The translations under genes were made by a program, and so were the position numbers. Below are positions 15,913 to 24,311 of a DNA stretch of 64,000 nucleotides, piece by piece (within the stretch, counting starts at the first letter, position 1; each line of letters begins with the position of its first letter). The DNA lies in contig NZ_WHOA01000148.1 in the NCBI RefSeq assembly GCF_013141715.1, positions 62,001-126,000 of the forward strand, given 5' to 3'. The DNA is from Paenibacillus phytorum (lineage in GTDB: Bacteria > Bacillota > Bacilli > Paenibacillales > NBRC-103111). Under the pieces are notes generated by a model that did not search any database, was not told the origin of the DNA, and saw only the letters and a program-made list of their open reading frames with translations.

Positions 15913-16197
15913 TTATGGCTTATTTGCTTTCATACTAGCCTCGATAAAGGCAGCAACACCATCTTCTTCATTACTTTGAACAATATCATCCGCCATGTCC
16001 AAAATTTCAGGATGCGCATTGGCAACGGCAACCTTGCGACCTGCCGCTAGAAACATGCCGACATCATTCAGATTGTCTCCAAAAACGGTGACATCCGCAG
16101 AGCTGCATCCCACATGCTTTGCCCACAAAAGCAATCCATTCTGCTTATTCGCTTGTGGATGGCTGAATTCGAGAAAATAATGATTATTGATATAGTT
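15913..16197 (-). pseudogene. C-terminal remnant of a Cof-type HAD phosphatase
   Basis: Between an in-frame stop at 16198-16200 and the stop at 15913 the frame encodes about 94 residues that match only the end of a Cof-like (HAD-IIB) phosphatase: FLEFSHPQANKQNG with the motif III lysine, then the motif IV signature GDNLNDVGMF and the closing VANAHPEILDMADDIV...EDGVAAFIE. The first 190 or so residues, including the DxD nucleophile, are missing, and the sequence upstream of 16198 instead belongs to the leader of the ThrE-type gene. A TTG at 16134 could start a 73-residue peptide, but without the catalytic Asp it could not be an active phosphatase. It is best read as a deletion relic. Confidence 0.82.
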
Positions 16198-16284
16198 TCA
16201 GGTTGCAAGTTCATCTTAGGATTTTCAAAGGAATCCGTGATATATTATACTTTTGGTAAATACTTTTTCAGGAGTGAACAAACC

Positions 16285-17058
16285 ATGGCGTATCCTGCTG
16301 TTACGAACTACGAAATTGCACAAGTTTGTTTACTAGCTGGTAAAATCATGTTGGAAAACGGTGGTGAAACCTATCGTGTCGAAGATACCATGACTCACGT
16401 CGCAGAAGCCTTTGGTGTACCTAATTCCCACAGCTTTGTAACGCCGACTGGCATCATTTTCTCTATAGATGGTCCTGAGCAAACCACCAGACTTATTCGT
16501 ATTTCAGCCAGGTCCACCGACCTTCGTAAAGTTACAGTTGTGAATGCTATTTCTAGACGAATCAGCCAAGGGGAACTAACGCCCGAAGAAGCTTATCGGC
16601 TGCTTGAGGAAATTGATATGGCCCAGATGCGCTATCCCGCTTGGTTCCAAATACTATCCGCTGCTATCGCAAGCGGTTGTTTCTTAATCATGTTCCAAGG
16701 AGAATGGCATGATTTCCTGCCTGCATTCGTTGCTGGCGGGGCTGGGTTAGCCTTCCTTAACTATTTCAATCGGCTAGTGCCGATTAAGTTCTTTGCTGAA
16801 TTTCTGGCTTCCTTACTCATTGGAACTATGGCTTTCTTGTTTGTCAAAGTGGGGTTTGGTCATGCACTTGATACCATTATTATTGGCTCTGTGATGCCGC
16901 TTGTTCCGGGGCTTCTTATTACAAATGCCGTACGCGACTTAATGGCAGGCCATTTCGTTTCTGGGGTTTCCAAAGGCGCTGAAGCCTTCTTAACGGCTTT
17001 TGCCATTGGCGCCGGCATTGCTTTTGTACTTTCATTTAATAACGGGGTGGGAATTTAG
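16285..17058 (+). CDS. Threonine/serine exporter family, ThrE N-terminal half (DUF1212)
   Basis: 257 residues from the ATG at 16285, preceded by AGGAGTG; the open frame extends upstream into the HAD relic without meaning. The first 120 residues are the cytoplasmic DUF1212 domain (LAGKIMLENGGETYRVEDTM, FVTPTGIIFSI), followed by about five membrane segments from residue 125 on. Together with the next gene it forms the split version of the ThrE amino-acid exporter found in Bacillota. Probable function is export of threonine/serine or related compounds; this is by family only. The partner gene begins two bases after this stop codon. Confidence 0.88.
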   Translation: MAYPAVTNYEIAQVCLLAGKIMLENGGETYRVEDTMTHVAEAFGVPNSHSFVTPTGIIFSIDGPEQTTRLIRISARSTDLRKVTVVNAISRRISQGELTPEEAYRLLEEIDMAQMRYPAWFQILSAAIASGCFLIMFQGEWHDFLPAFVAGGAGLAFLNYFNRLVPIKFFAEFLASLLIGTMAFLFVKVGFGHALDTIIIGSVMPLVPGLLITNAVRDLMAGHFVSGVSKGAEAFLTAFAIGAGIAFVLSFNNGVGI

Positions 17059-17059
17059 G

Positions 17060-17491
17060 ATGATGATGATTGAGCAGCTCTTAACGAGTTTCATAGCGAC
17101 TGCGGCATTCGCTATTCTTTTCAACGTTCCTAAGGGCACACTTTTGCAGTGCGGCTTCGTGGGGATGTGCGGGTGGATGTTATATGTTTCCATTCAAATG
17201 ATTCCTTTAGACCCAATCCTGGCCACGTTGATTGCCTCTTTTTTCGTAACCGTTATCAGTCAATTTTTTGCGAAAATATACAAAACACCTGTTATTGTAT
17301 TCAGTGTATCGGGTATCATCCCGTTAGTTCCAGGGGGCTTAGCCTATGATGCGATGCGTAACGTCGTTCTCAATCACTATGATCTGGCCGTACAGCTAGC
17401 AGCCAAAGCCTTCCTGTTATCTGGTGCTATCGCGATCGGACTAGTCTTCTCGGAGGTTCTTAATCAGCTGTTGCGACGAACAAAACATTGA
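17060..17491 (+). CDS. Threonine/serine exporter family, ThrE C-terminal half (DUF3815)
   Basis: 143 residues from the ATG at 17060 (three ATG codons in a row). Four hydrophobic segments cover nearly the whole protein, with the SGIIPLVPGGLAYDAM motif near residue 90, which also occurs as a related SVMPLVPGLLITNA in the partner. This is the DUF3815 half of the split ThrE exporter. It starts almost on top of the preceding stop codon, which implies translational coupling and a one-to-one complex. A short hairpin (GAACTATT/AATAGTTC at 17501-17519) follows but lacks a T run. Confidence 0.88.
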   Translation: MMMIEQLLTSFIATAAFAILFNVPKGTLLQCGFVGMCGWMLYVSIQMIPLDPILATLIASFFVTVISQFFAKIYKTPVIVFSVSGIIPLVPGGLAYDAMRNVVLNHYDLAVQLAAKAFLLSGAIAIGLVFSEVLNQLLRRTKH

Positions 17492-17644
17492 CCGTATTGA
17501 ACTATTTGTAATAGTTCATGCCCGCTTAATAGTTTATACCTATAAAGATGATCGGTTTTATATCTTAGATTTTTCCTGCTTTTCCCTATAAAATAAGACC
17601 AGGAAGCAAGTTCATCTAATCTATGTAATGGAGTTGATCAGCCT

Positions 17645-18343
17645 ATGAGCGAGCAAGCAAACCAGCAAATCACAACAAAGTTCAACGAAATTGCTGAGAA
17701 ATATGATAGCCAGCGGAGAAAACTGATTCCTTGTTTTGATGATTTTTACCAAACAGCAACTTCACTTGTACACGTCGATCATGCATCTCCACGTATTCTT
17801 GACCTAGGAGCTGGGACCGGCCTCTTCTCCTCTTATGCACTTAGCAAATACCCAAATGCGCAAATAACGTTAATTGATCTCTCACAAAGCATGCTCGACA
17901 TCGCTAAACGGCGATTTGGAGAAACCCAAGCCACGATGACCTACATTGCTGAGGATTATAGTATATTCGAGTCTTCAGAGCCTTTTGATTGCGTCATCTC
18001 ATCGCTCTCCATTCACCATCTCGAGGATCAGGCTAAGCAAGATCTGTATAAAAGGATTTTTAAGCTGCTTAAACCAGGCGGGGTCTTCGTTAATGCAGAT
18101 CAAGTCCAAGGCAGCAGCCCTTTCCTCGATCAATTGTACCGCTCTGATTGGGTAGCTAAAGTAGAAGCCACTGATCTCACTCAAGAAGCTCTGCAAGCTG
18201 CCTACGAAAGGACGAAGCTGGATAAAATGGCTCCCCTCGATCAACAGCTGAACTGGCTTCGGACTTGTGGCTTCATTGACGTTGACTGTGTCTACAAATA
18301 TTTCAATTTCGTCGTGATGTACGCTAGAAAGACAGCTGTTTAA
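17645..18343 (+). CDS. Class I SAM-dependent methyltransferase
   Basis: 232 residues, ATG with GGAG eleven bases upstream. Motif I reads ILDLGAGTGLFSSYAL (residues about 51-66), motif II TLIDLSQSML near 80, and the core continues with CVISSLSIHHL and LLKPGGVFVNADQ. This is a typical small-molecule methyltransferase of the Methyltransf_25/31 type; the N-terminal helix and the ending with HLED and the tail NFVVMYARK resemble proteins acting on quinone-like or unknown acceptors, but no substrate can be assigned. It converges with the membrane protein gene at 18349. Confidence 0.85.
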   Translation: MSEQANQQITTKFNEIAEKYDSQRRKLIPCFDDFYQTATSLVHVDHASPRILDLGAGTGLFSSYALSKYPNAQITLIDLSQSMLDIAKRRFGETQATMTYIAEDYSIFESSEPFDCVISSLSIHHLEDQAKQDLYKRIFKLLKPGGVFVNADQVQGSSPFLDQLYRSDWVAKVEATDLTQEALQAAYERTKLDKMAPLDQQLNWLRTCGFIDVDCVYKYFNFVVMYARKTAV

Positions 18344-18348
18344 CCTTT

Positions 18349-18795
18349 TTACCAAAGGGTCGGTTTAGCCACCATAAACCACATCATCGACAAAGTAATA
18401 ATGACATACCAGATTAATGCCTTACGCAGCTTGTTGACTAAGAAATCTCGATTCTCGTGTGGTGCCTTGAGCTGACGAAGCAGGGGCGAGAATGCACGGG
18501 CAATAAAGTACAGCGAAGCAACCATAATGAGGACCGTGACGATTATCCATGATGTTTTCCACGTCCACGCCGTTAACCACGTGAGTAAAATCCCTGTCGC
18601 AACAAGTACGTGGCCGGCATGCTTGGTAAGCCGAACCGTAATGCGAAATGGCTCAAGGTAGTCTGGCAATTGCTCGAATGGCGCATGACGAATTCTAGCT
18701 AGTAAAGGAAACAGGATAAAATAAGGACCAATACTTAAAACAACACTAAATATATGGATATATAAAAGCAGTACGTACCAAGACAACACCATCAT
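18349..18795 (-). CDS. Four-helix integral membrane protein, unknown function
   Basis: 148 residues from the ATG at 18795; a longer frame reaching 18843 would translate through the terminator hairpin and is unlikely. Four hydrophobic segments are seen: residues about 4-28 (WYVLLLYIHIFSVVLSIGPYFIL), 57-75, 80-100 and 122-142, with a basic loop RAFSPLLRQLK between the third and fourth. The layout, with a His in helix 1 and another near helix 2 (RLTKHAGHVLVATG), resembles DUF2269/CopD-like small haem-binding membrane proteins, but I cannot assign it firmly. It is convergent with the methyltransferase gene. Confidence 0.6.
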   Translation of the reverse strand: MMVLSWYVLLLYIHIFSVVLSIGPYFILFPLLARIRHAPFEQLPDYLEPFRITVRLTKHAGHVLVATGILLTWLTAWTWKTSWIIVTVLIMVASLYFIARAFSPLLRQLKAPHENRDFLVNKLRKALIWYVIITLSMMWFMVAKPTLW

Positions 18796-18817
18796 CCGTT
18801 CTATATGAAAATTCAAC

Positions 18818-18854
18818 AAAACAGTGCAGATCCTTAGATCCACACTGTTTTTTT
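18818..18854. terminator. Terminator behind the ASCH gene
   Basis: AACAGTG pairs with CACTGTT and an inner AGATC/GATC stem supports it. A seven-base T run is on the plus strand and a TTTTGTTG run on the minus strand, so it can end transcription from the ASCH gene. Confidence 0.65.
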
Positions 18855-18859
18855 CCTAC

Positions 18860-19192
18860 CTATTCAGCCTTTTGAAATTCATGTACCCATACTTTCATAT
18901 GCGGCAGCCATGGCATTCCTGGATGCATAGCTAGAATACTATCACGGTACTCATCAACGGATGTATGACCTTCTGCTTTTGCATGCTCCACAGTCAATTC
19001 ACCCAAAGCTTGTTGGTAAACGTTGGTTACTGTAAACGCAGTGCCTTGCAATTCCATCGTTTCACCGATATCTGCATAGCGTCCGTTACGTCTGCAAGCT
19101 GTTTTCTCGCCAGCAAGTACTTTGCTAACTTCAGCTTCTTTCGTAACGAGTCGGTCGATCGAACACGTTTTTGGTGGCAATGTTTCGTTCAT
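18860..19192 (-). CDS. ASCH domain protein
   Basis: 110 residues from the ATG at 19192, preceded by AAAGGAGGGAA; upstream open frame extends 36 codons without a ribosome site and overlaps the WYL regulator. The sequence shows an ASCH-like beta-barrel: CSIDRLVTKEAEVSKVLAGEKTACRRNGRYADIGE with the K-T/R-R-N substrate-pocket pattern, an F-T-V-T-N-V-Y strand, and the VEHAKAEGHTSVDEYRDSI helix. ASCH proteins are thought to bind RNA or nucleosides, and some are amidohydrolases of modified cytidines. It lies just downstream of the WYL regulator gene on the same strand. Confidence 0.75.
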   Translation of the reverse strand: MNETLPPKTCSIDRLVTKEAEVSKVLAGEKTACRRNGRYADIGETMELQGTAFTVTNVYQQALGELTVEHAKAEGHTSVDEYRDSILAMHPGMPWLPHMKVWVHEFQKAE

Positions 19193-19265
19193 GTTAGTTC
19201 CCTCCTTTTGGCAGTTCTCATTATAACGAATGTCACAAGCTTTGTCGAACTGCGTGGCAATCTTG

Positions 19266-20216
19266 TTACTCGAAATTATATTTTGCCATGATCTCGGCAA
19301 TCATCTCTTTCATCGCATCCACCAATTCCGGTGGATTTTTTACTGTCGCCTCATTTCCCAATCCAAGAATAAACTTAGCGAAAAACGGGAAGTCACTCTT
19401 CGCAATATTACCATCTAGCCATCCTGTGCCATCATTTCTAATATGCAATTTAGTTACCGTCCATAATTCAGACTCGCACTTCTGGACACCTTCTTTGCTT
19501 AATTCCACATATAAAATAACTTCCTCTTCTTCCGCCTTGATAAGTGATTCCCTATTCCCAAGATGAACATGCCGAAGATCCATCGGTTTGGAAGCAGAAG
19601 AAGTAACCGCTGAATTCATTCTGTCACAACGGAATACGCGAATATCGCCGCGAAGAAAGCAATAAGCTGGACAGTACCATAAGCCATTGCTTGCATAGAT
19701 GCCAATCGGTTGTATTTCCCTACTAGAGATTCCTTCTCGTGATTCATAATCGATGAGAAGAACTTTTTGATCGATAGCCCCTTCCAGCAAGATGGATAAA
19801 TAGGGGGATTCCGAATGTCTTGACGGCGTTATAAAGTCAACTCGGTTCTTCATTTGATCAATACGATCTCGAACGTCTCCAGACATGTAGTTATAAAACT
19901 TGCTCAATGCCGAAGAAGATTCCGTTTTAAAGGGAAGGTATGCATAATGCCGTAGGGCATGACAGGCAAAAAATAAGGCTATGGCCTCTTCCTCGCTAAA
20001 GGCGATGGGTGGCAGGATTCTTTCATTCAACACCTGATAACCGCCGTGAGGACCCACTTCCGAATACAAGGGAACCCCTAATTCACTTAATTCCTGTAAA
20101 TCTCTTAAAATCGTTCTCGATGACACCTCAAACTCTTGGGCAAGTTCCTTGACAGTAAACTTCCTTTTTCGGTTAACCGTCATCATCAATGCTAGGAGTC
20201 GTTTTGATTTGGGCAT
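19266..20216 (-). CDS. YafY-type transcriptional regulator with HTH and WYL domains
   Basis: 316 residues, ATG with GGAG seven bases upstream. Residues 5-60 form a DeoR/HTH_11 winged helix (FTVKELAQEFEVSSRTILRDLQELSELGVPLY), residues about 140-215 the WYL ligand-sensing domain (LLIDYESREG, IQPIGIYASNGLWYCPAYC), and the C-terminal WCX part follows. Such regulators usually control an adjacent divergent gene; here that is a VOC/PhnB-like protein. A TGACA-N5-TGTCA palindrome lies 25 bases before this start and overlaps the likely promoter, suggesting autorepression. Confidence 0.88.
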   Translation of the reverse strand: MPKSKRLLALMMTVNRKRKFTVKELAQEFEVSSRTILRDLQELSELGVPLYSEVGPHGGYQVLNERILPPIAFSEEEAIALFFACHALRHYAYLPFKTESSSALSKFYNYMSGDVRDRIDQMKNRVDFITPSRHSESPYLSILLEGAIDQKVLLIDYESREGISSREIQPIGIYASNGLWYCPAYCFLRGDIRVFRCDRMNSAVTSSASKPMDLRHVHLGNRESLIKAEEEEVILYVELSKEGVQKCESELWTVTKLHIRNDGTGWLDGNIAKSDFPFFAKFILGLGNEATVKNPPELVDAMKEMIAEIMAKYNFE

Positions 20217-20240
20217 AGAAATTCTCCGTTTTTATATTTA

Positions 20241-20255
20241 TGACAAGAACTGTCA
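20241..20255. promoter_or_regulatory. Putative operator of the WYL regulator, TGACA-N5-TGTCA
   Basis: TGACAAGAACTGTCA is a perfect 5-5-5 palindrome in the space between the divergent regulator and VOC genes. On the minus strand TATAAT lies directly upstream, so a bound protein would cover the transcription start. Confidence 0.6.
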
Positions 20256-20346
20256 CTATTATAAGTTATTATTGACATTGAGCCCACAAGAATTTCTGGA
20301 CATCAAACGAAAGAATAAAAATTTGAACTAAGGGAGCTGTTTGATC

Positions 20347-20772
20347 ATGATTTTACAATTAACACCTTTTATTATGTTGGACGGAAATGCCAAAGAAGCG
20401 ATCGATTTTTATGTACAATCATTAGATGCTAAAGTTGTCTTTATTCAAACATTTGGAGAGAGTCCGGATTCCACCGAATCATCAATACCGGAAAATGCAA
20501 GAGATCGAATAGCTCATTCGGTCTTAAAAGTCGGCCAAACAGAGCTTATGGTTTCCGATACTTTTCCAGGCCAACCCCACCCCATTGGCAATCAAGTTAC
20601 TATCTGTATAACAACTTCTGAAAAGGAACAAGCTGAGCAGCTATATGAATCGTTACGACAAGACGGACAAGTGAGCTTGCCCTTGCAAGAAACTCATTTT
20701 AGCCCTGCTTACGGGATGGTAATAGACAAGTTCGGTGTAATCTTTCAAATTTTCACTGCGCGTCAACGCTAA
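20347..20772 (+). CDS. VOC family (PhnB-like) protein
   Basis: 141 residues from the ATG at 20347 (a TTG two codons earlier is possible; GGGAG serves either). The sequence begins LQLTPFIMLDGNAKEAIDFYVQSL and contains HSVLKVGQTELMVSD, the hallmark of the PhnB/3-demethylubiquinone-9 methyltransferase-like branch of the vicinal oxygen chelate fold. These small dimeric proteins often occur beside YafY-type regulators and are of uncertain function, possibly binding or modifying small toxic molecules. It is divergent from the WYL regulator and shares its operator region. Confidence 0.85.
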   Translation: MILQLTPFIMLDGNAKEAIDFYVQSLDAKVVFIQTFGESPDSTESSIPENARDRIAHSVLKVGQTELMVSDTFPGQPHPIGNQVTICITTSEKEQAEQLYESLRQDGQVSLPLQETHFSPAYGMVIDKFGVIFQIFTARQR

Positions 20773-20815
20773 CATATTTGTTACAGTAACTGATTTTCAT
20801 CCGTGGAAAAATGTC

Positions 20816-20859
20816 AAAAAAAACGGCTCCGTTCGCTTCATCTGCGAATGGGCCGTTTT
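20816..20859. terminator. Bidirectional terminator between VOC gene and sensor kinase
   Basis: AAAACGGC pairs with GGCCGTTTT, with an inner TTCGC/GCGAA stem. A and T runs on both sides fit termination of both convergent genes. Confidence 0.8.
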
Positions 20860-20900
20860 CATATATTAATGAAAAAAGTCTAACGAATTCTCGAAAACCC

Positions 20901-22730
20901 TTAGCCCGCCTGCTCTTCTAAAGGTGACACACATTTTTCCAGCGGTAGGCGGAGCGTGATTCGGGTCCCATTTTTACCGTCGCTCTCGAAGAGAAATTGC
21001 GATTCCTTGCCGTAGTACATGATCATCCGTGTAACCACATTTCGCAGTCCGAACAGGTCCTTTTCCTTCTTGAGGTCTGTTGAAATACCTTCTGCCGCCA
21101 GCTTAGATGCTTCCTTTAATTTGCTGCAAATATAGGCGAGCCTTTCGTTATTGACCCCTACCCCGTTGTCGCAAACTTCAAGCACAAGCCGATTACCTTC
21201 CAAATACGAGGAAATGAAGAGTTCTCCGCCCCCACTCTGTTTTTCCAGACCGTGCAGCACAGCATTTTCCACAAGCGGCTGTAAGAGTAGCTTTAATACA
21301 TGATAAGGAGCGCTTTCCTCGGCGATGTCGTACCGAACCGTAAAATGATCCAAGAACCTCAGCTGTTGGACTTTAATGTAATATTTCAAATGCTCGATGG
21401 TCTCCCCGACCGCAAACGTTTCGTTTCCCTTATTTAGGCTTAACCGGAAAAATTTCGACAGATTAAGCACCATTTCGCTGATTTCATCCGCTTCATAGTT
21501 TTTGGCCGTCCAATAGATGGAGTCTAATGTGTTATAAAGAAAATGAGGGTTGATTTGCGATTGCAAGAACTTAAGCTCCATTTTGGAAAGTAAAAGCTGC
21601 TTCTCATAGTGGTCACGAATAAGCGTCTTCTGGTTCTCAGCCATCCGGTTGAACGATTCGATAACATATCCCAGTTCATCCACGCGCGTATCTTCCAGTT
21701 GGATCGTGAAATTACCTGTACGGAGCTGTTTCATCCCATAAGCTAGCTTCCGCAGCGGGGCGGAAATCCCCCTATAGATGATCCAGGAAATCCAAACAGC
21801 TAGTACCAGACTGACGGCTAAAATCCCATAACTAAACACCTTTAGAGAGTCGGTATGGCTGCGAAGCTCCTCCAAGGGCTGCTCCATCATGAGCGACCAT
21901 CCGGAAAACTTCGACTTCACGCTGATTGTAACCATTTCCGTACCGGTTTGCTGCGACTTACGGATGGACCTAACATCGTTCACGGTGTCCCAGACTTGAG
22001 GATGTACACTCGCACCCGTGCCAGTGATCGAGCTTCCGTCGCTGCCAAAAAGATAGATGTTCGCATTTTTAGAAGGAAGAAGCGGTTTCGCCAACTCGAT
22101 TAGGGCGCTTTTTTTGACGGAAAGCACGAGCAGATTCGGATTAATGAGTGTCCTGTTATAAGGATCCATCGTCCGGATCAGATGAACGCTGTCTGCATCA
22201 AAGTAAGATTCACCTTCCTTCGGCGTATAAAAAACCGTGCCCCCACTGGATTCCATTAAACGCTGGTACCATTCCTGCTTCTCTGCTCCTTCGGGCAGCT
22301 TGCGCCCCCCAAGTTTAGTGGAAATGACGGTACGTGACGGCATATGGATGATGGAGATTTGGTCCACGATCAAATTGACCGTCGTCATGTTCGTTATCTG
22401 GTCCATCACTTGTGCAAAATGAACGAACGACTGCTTTTCCGGCTCCTGTCCGACGGACTGAAGGGTCGTGTTCATGTTCATATCGAATGCGATCAGCGAT
22501 GAGAGTTGTTCGAGGTTCTGCAGTGTGAGGTCGATGTAATCCGTCATCGTATGCAGAGCCCCTTGTGTCCTCTCACCCGTTTGTACTTCTAAGATCGTCT
22601 GTGATTTTGAGATGGCAAAAAGACTGAAGCCGGCGAGCGGAAGCAGAATCAGTAAAAAGTACCATGTTAGCCGAATCTGAATATAACCGACCAGTATTTT
22701 ACGCACTTTGGGCAGGATTTCTTTTAACAT
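20901..22730 (-). CDS. YesM-like membrane sensor histidine kinase
   Basis: 609 residues. Transmembrane helices at about 18-40 and 300-325 enclose an extracellular sensor region of 260 residues (dCache/Cache type). A HAMP domain follows (ISAPLRKLAYGMKQLRTGNF), then the His_kinase domain with SQINPHFLYNTLD (phospho-acceptor His near residue 394) and an HATPase_c domain with the N box PLVENAVLHGL (about 487), G1 DNGVGV (about 522) and GLRNV. It senses an extracellular signal and should phosphorylate an AraC-type YesN-like regulator. No regulator gene is adjacent; the only one in the window is at 36732-38330. It is the last gene of an operon with a solute-binding lipoprotein 38 bases upstream. 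Confidence 0.93.
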   Translation of the reverse strand: MLKEILPKVRKILVGYIQIRLTWYFLLILLPLAGFSLFAISKSQTILEVQTGERTQGALHTMTDYIDLTLQNLEQLSSLIAFDMNMNTTLQSVGQEPEKQSFVHFAQVMDQITNMTTVNLIVDQISIIHMPSRTVISTKLGGRKLPEGAEKQEWYQRLMESSGGTVFYTPKEGESYFDADSVHLIRTMDPYNRTLINPNLLVLSVKKSALIELAKPLLPSKNANIYLFGSDGSSITGTGASVHPQVWDTVNDVRSIRKSQQTGTEMVTISVKSKFSGWSLMMEQPLEELRSHTDSLKVFSYGILAVSLVLAVWISWIIYRGISAPLRKLAYGMKQLRTGNFTIQLEDTRVDELGYVIESFNRMAENQKTLIRDHYEKQLLLSKMELKFLQSQINPHFLYNTLDSIYWTAKNYEADEISEMVLNLSKFFRLSLNKGNETFAVGETIEHLKYYIKVQQLRFLDHFTVRYDIAEESAPYHVLKLLLQPLVENAVLHGLEKQSGGGELFISSYLEGNRLVLEVCDNGVGVNNERLAYICSKLKEASKLAAEGISTDLKKEKDLFGLRNVVTRMIMYYGKESQFLFESDGKNGTRITLRLPLEKCVSPLEEQAG

Positions 22731-22768
22731 ATTGGTGGTCCCTCCATTCGTGCCCTGTCACTTTCCGG

Positions 22769-24274
22769 CTACTTGCCGGTTTCTCGCCACCACTCGTTCA
22801 CTTCTCCGGTTATTTCATCACCGCCAGCATCCTTCCATTTCTTCACAAAGGCATCGAATTCCTCGACGGGACTCAACCCAGCGATGATTCGCGTAAAAGT
22901 CTCTTCTTGCAGCTTGGATAGCTTGACGTTATGCTTGCCCATTGCGGGTGTTGGTGGTCCATTAAACCGATCTTCCATCAGATTGCTTTCGATTCGCTGC
23001 AGGTTTTCGTATAGATGGAATTGCTCGCCGAGTCCCTCCAGCCGTTCCCGCGTTATGTCCCGCTCTGCCGTATCGACCAACGATCCATAGATACCCCGGT
23101 ACCCATGCTTCGTGTGTTCATCAAACCGGATAGAAAGCTTTCCGTTCACTCGGGTCCAAATTTCATTTTCAAAACCGAGCTTCAGGCTTGTTTGACCGGG
23201 GCCAGCGATAAAATCGAGAAATTTGACAACCGCTTCCGCGTTTTGACTCTTGACGGGCACAACATTGTAAGAACGGACGTTTGAAGTACTGTAGACGCCG
23301 TGTTTACCGTTCGGTCCGACCGGGAAATCAAGCGGGATCCATACCGCTTTCGGATCGTTTTTGCGGTTAGCCGCAATGTGGGTGCGTGTGTCAGACCAGG
23401 CCGCGGAATATAAGCCGACCCTGCCGGTCGCAACTTTTTCGCCAAGTACATCGATTTTATTGAGCGGGAACTCCGGGTCCAGAATATTCTGGTCGTACAA
23501 GCTGCGAAGATAAATGAGTGCTTCTTTCATTTCTGGGAGGATACCGGAGTAAACCAACTTACCATCCCGCTCATACCAAGCGTTCATTTGTACGCCGAAG
23601 GCGCCGAGAAATGGCGACGTTCTCCTGAGACGCTCCAGGATCGAGAGGCCAAAGGTATCCTTCCTTCCGTTTCCGTCCGGGTCTCCTTCGGCGAAAGCTT
23701 TCATCACCGCAGTAAACTCTTCGATTGTTCGCGGAGGCTGCAGGCCGAGCTTGTCCAGCCAGTCTTTTCGTGCGTAAACGATTTCAGTTCCCTTCACTTC
23801 ATTTAGACTGGGTATTGCGTATATTTGGCCATTGACGGTTACGTTGTCCCAAGCTTCTTTTGGGATTTTGGCTTTCAGGTTCGCCCCATACTTTTCAATA
23901 TAGTCATTCAAAGGCGTGAGCGCCTTTTGATTCACGAAATTGATAAACCAAGAAGGATTGCTCGTGTTCAGCAGATCTGGAGGCTCCCCAGACGTCATAA
24001 TCACGTTTAGCTTTTCATCATATCCATTCAGCGGCGGTAGCGTCACATTCACCTGTACGCCGATGTTTCTCTCGATATAGTTCAGGTAGGGGTTGTTATT
24101 CTCATCCATTCCTTCTGGAAAGTTCATGCCTAGGCTGTTCACGACGATTCGTATGACCGGTTCCTGTACAGCTTCCGAAACTTTATCTTGGTTCATTAAC
24201 CATTCCGGAAAGCTGCATCCGGAGGTAGCGAAGCACGTGAGTAAGGCTAGAATGGCCGCTCTTTTTCTTTTCAT
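22769..24274 (-). CDS. Extracellular solute-binding lipoprotein
   Basis: 501 residues. The signal peptide ends in a lipobox, ATSGC with Cys20 as the lipidated residue, so the mature protein is anchored on the outer face of the membrane. The body is a family 1 (LplA-like) carbohydrate-binding protein: GEPPDLLNT, ALTPLNDYIEKYG, the YAIPSLNE hinge and the closing TRIIAGLSPVEEFDAFVKKWKDAGGDEIT, which also occurs in the second binding protein of this locus. No permeases are adjacent, and the gene sits directly upstream of the sensor kinase, so it may work with the kinase as a ligand presenter or borrow the permeases at 34489-36447. Confidence 0.9.
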   Translation of the reverse strand: MKRKRAAILALLTCFATSGCSFPEWLMNQDKVSEAVQEPVIRIVVNSLGMNFPEGMDENNNPYLNYIERNIGVQVNVTLPPLNGYDEKLNVIMTSGEPPDLLNTSNPSWFINFVNQKALTPLNDYIEKYGANLKAKIPKEAWDNVTVNGQIYAIPSLNEVKGTEIVYARKDWLDKLGLQPPRTIEEFTAVMKAFAEGDPDGNGRKDTFGLSILERLRRTSPFLGAFGVQMNAWYERDGKLVYSGILPEMKEALIYLRSLYDQNILDPEFPLNKIDVLGEKVATGRVGLYSAAWSDTRTHIAANRKNDPKAVWIPLDFPVGPNGKHGVYSTSNVRSYNVVPVKSQNAEAVVKFLDFIAGPGQTSLKLGFENEIWTRVNGKLSIRFDEHTKHGYRGIYGSLVDTAERDITRERLEGLGEQFHLYENLQRIESNLMEDRFNGPPTPAMGKHNVKLSKLQEETFTRIIAGLSPVEEFDAFVKKWKDAGGDEITGEVNEWWRETGK

Positions 24275-24311
24275 TACTCAACCACCCCTTCAGGCATAAT
24301 GAAACCGGCAT

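Noticed and set aside
16134..16198. Upstream extension of the ThrE-type gene to 16114
   Set aside because: The extension crosses the HAD relic and lacks a ribosome site; AGGAGTG before 16285 sets the start.
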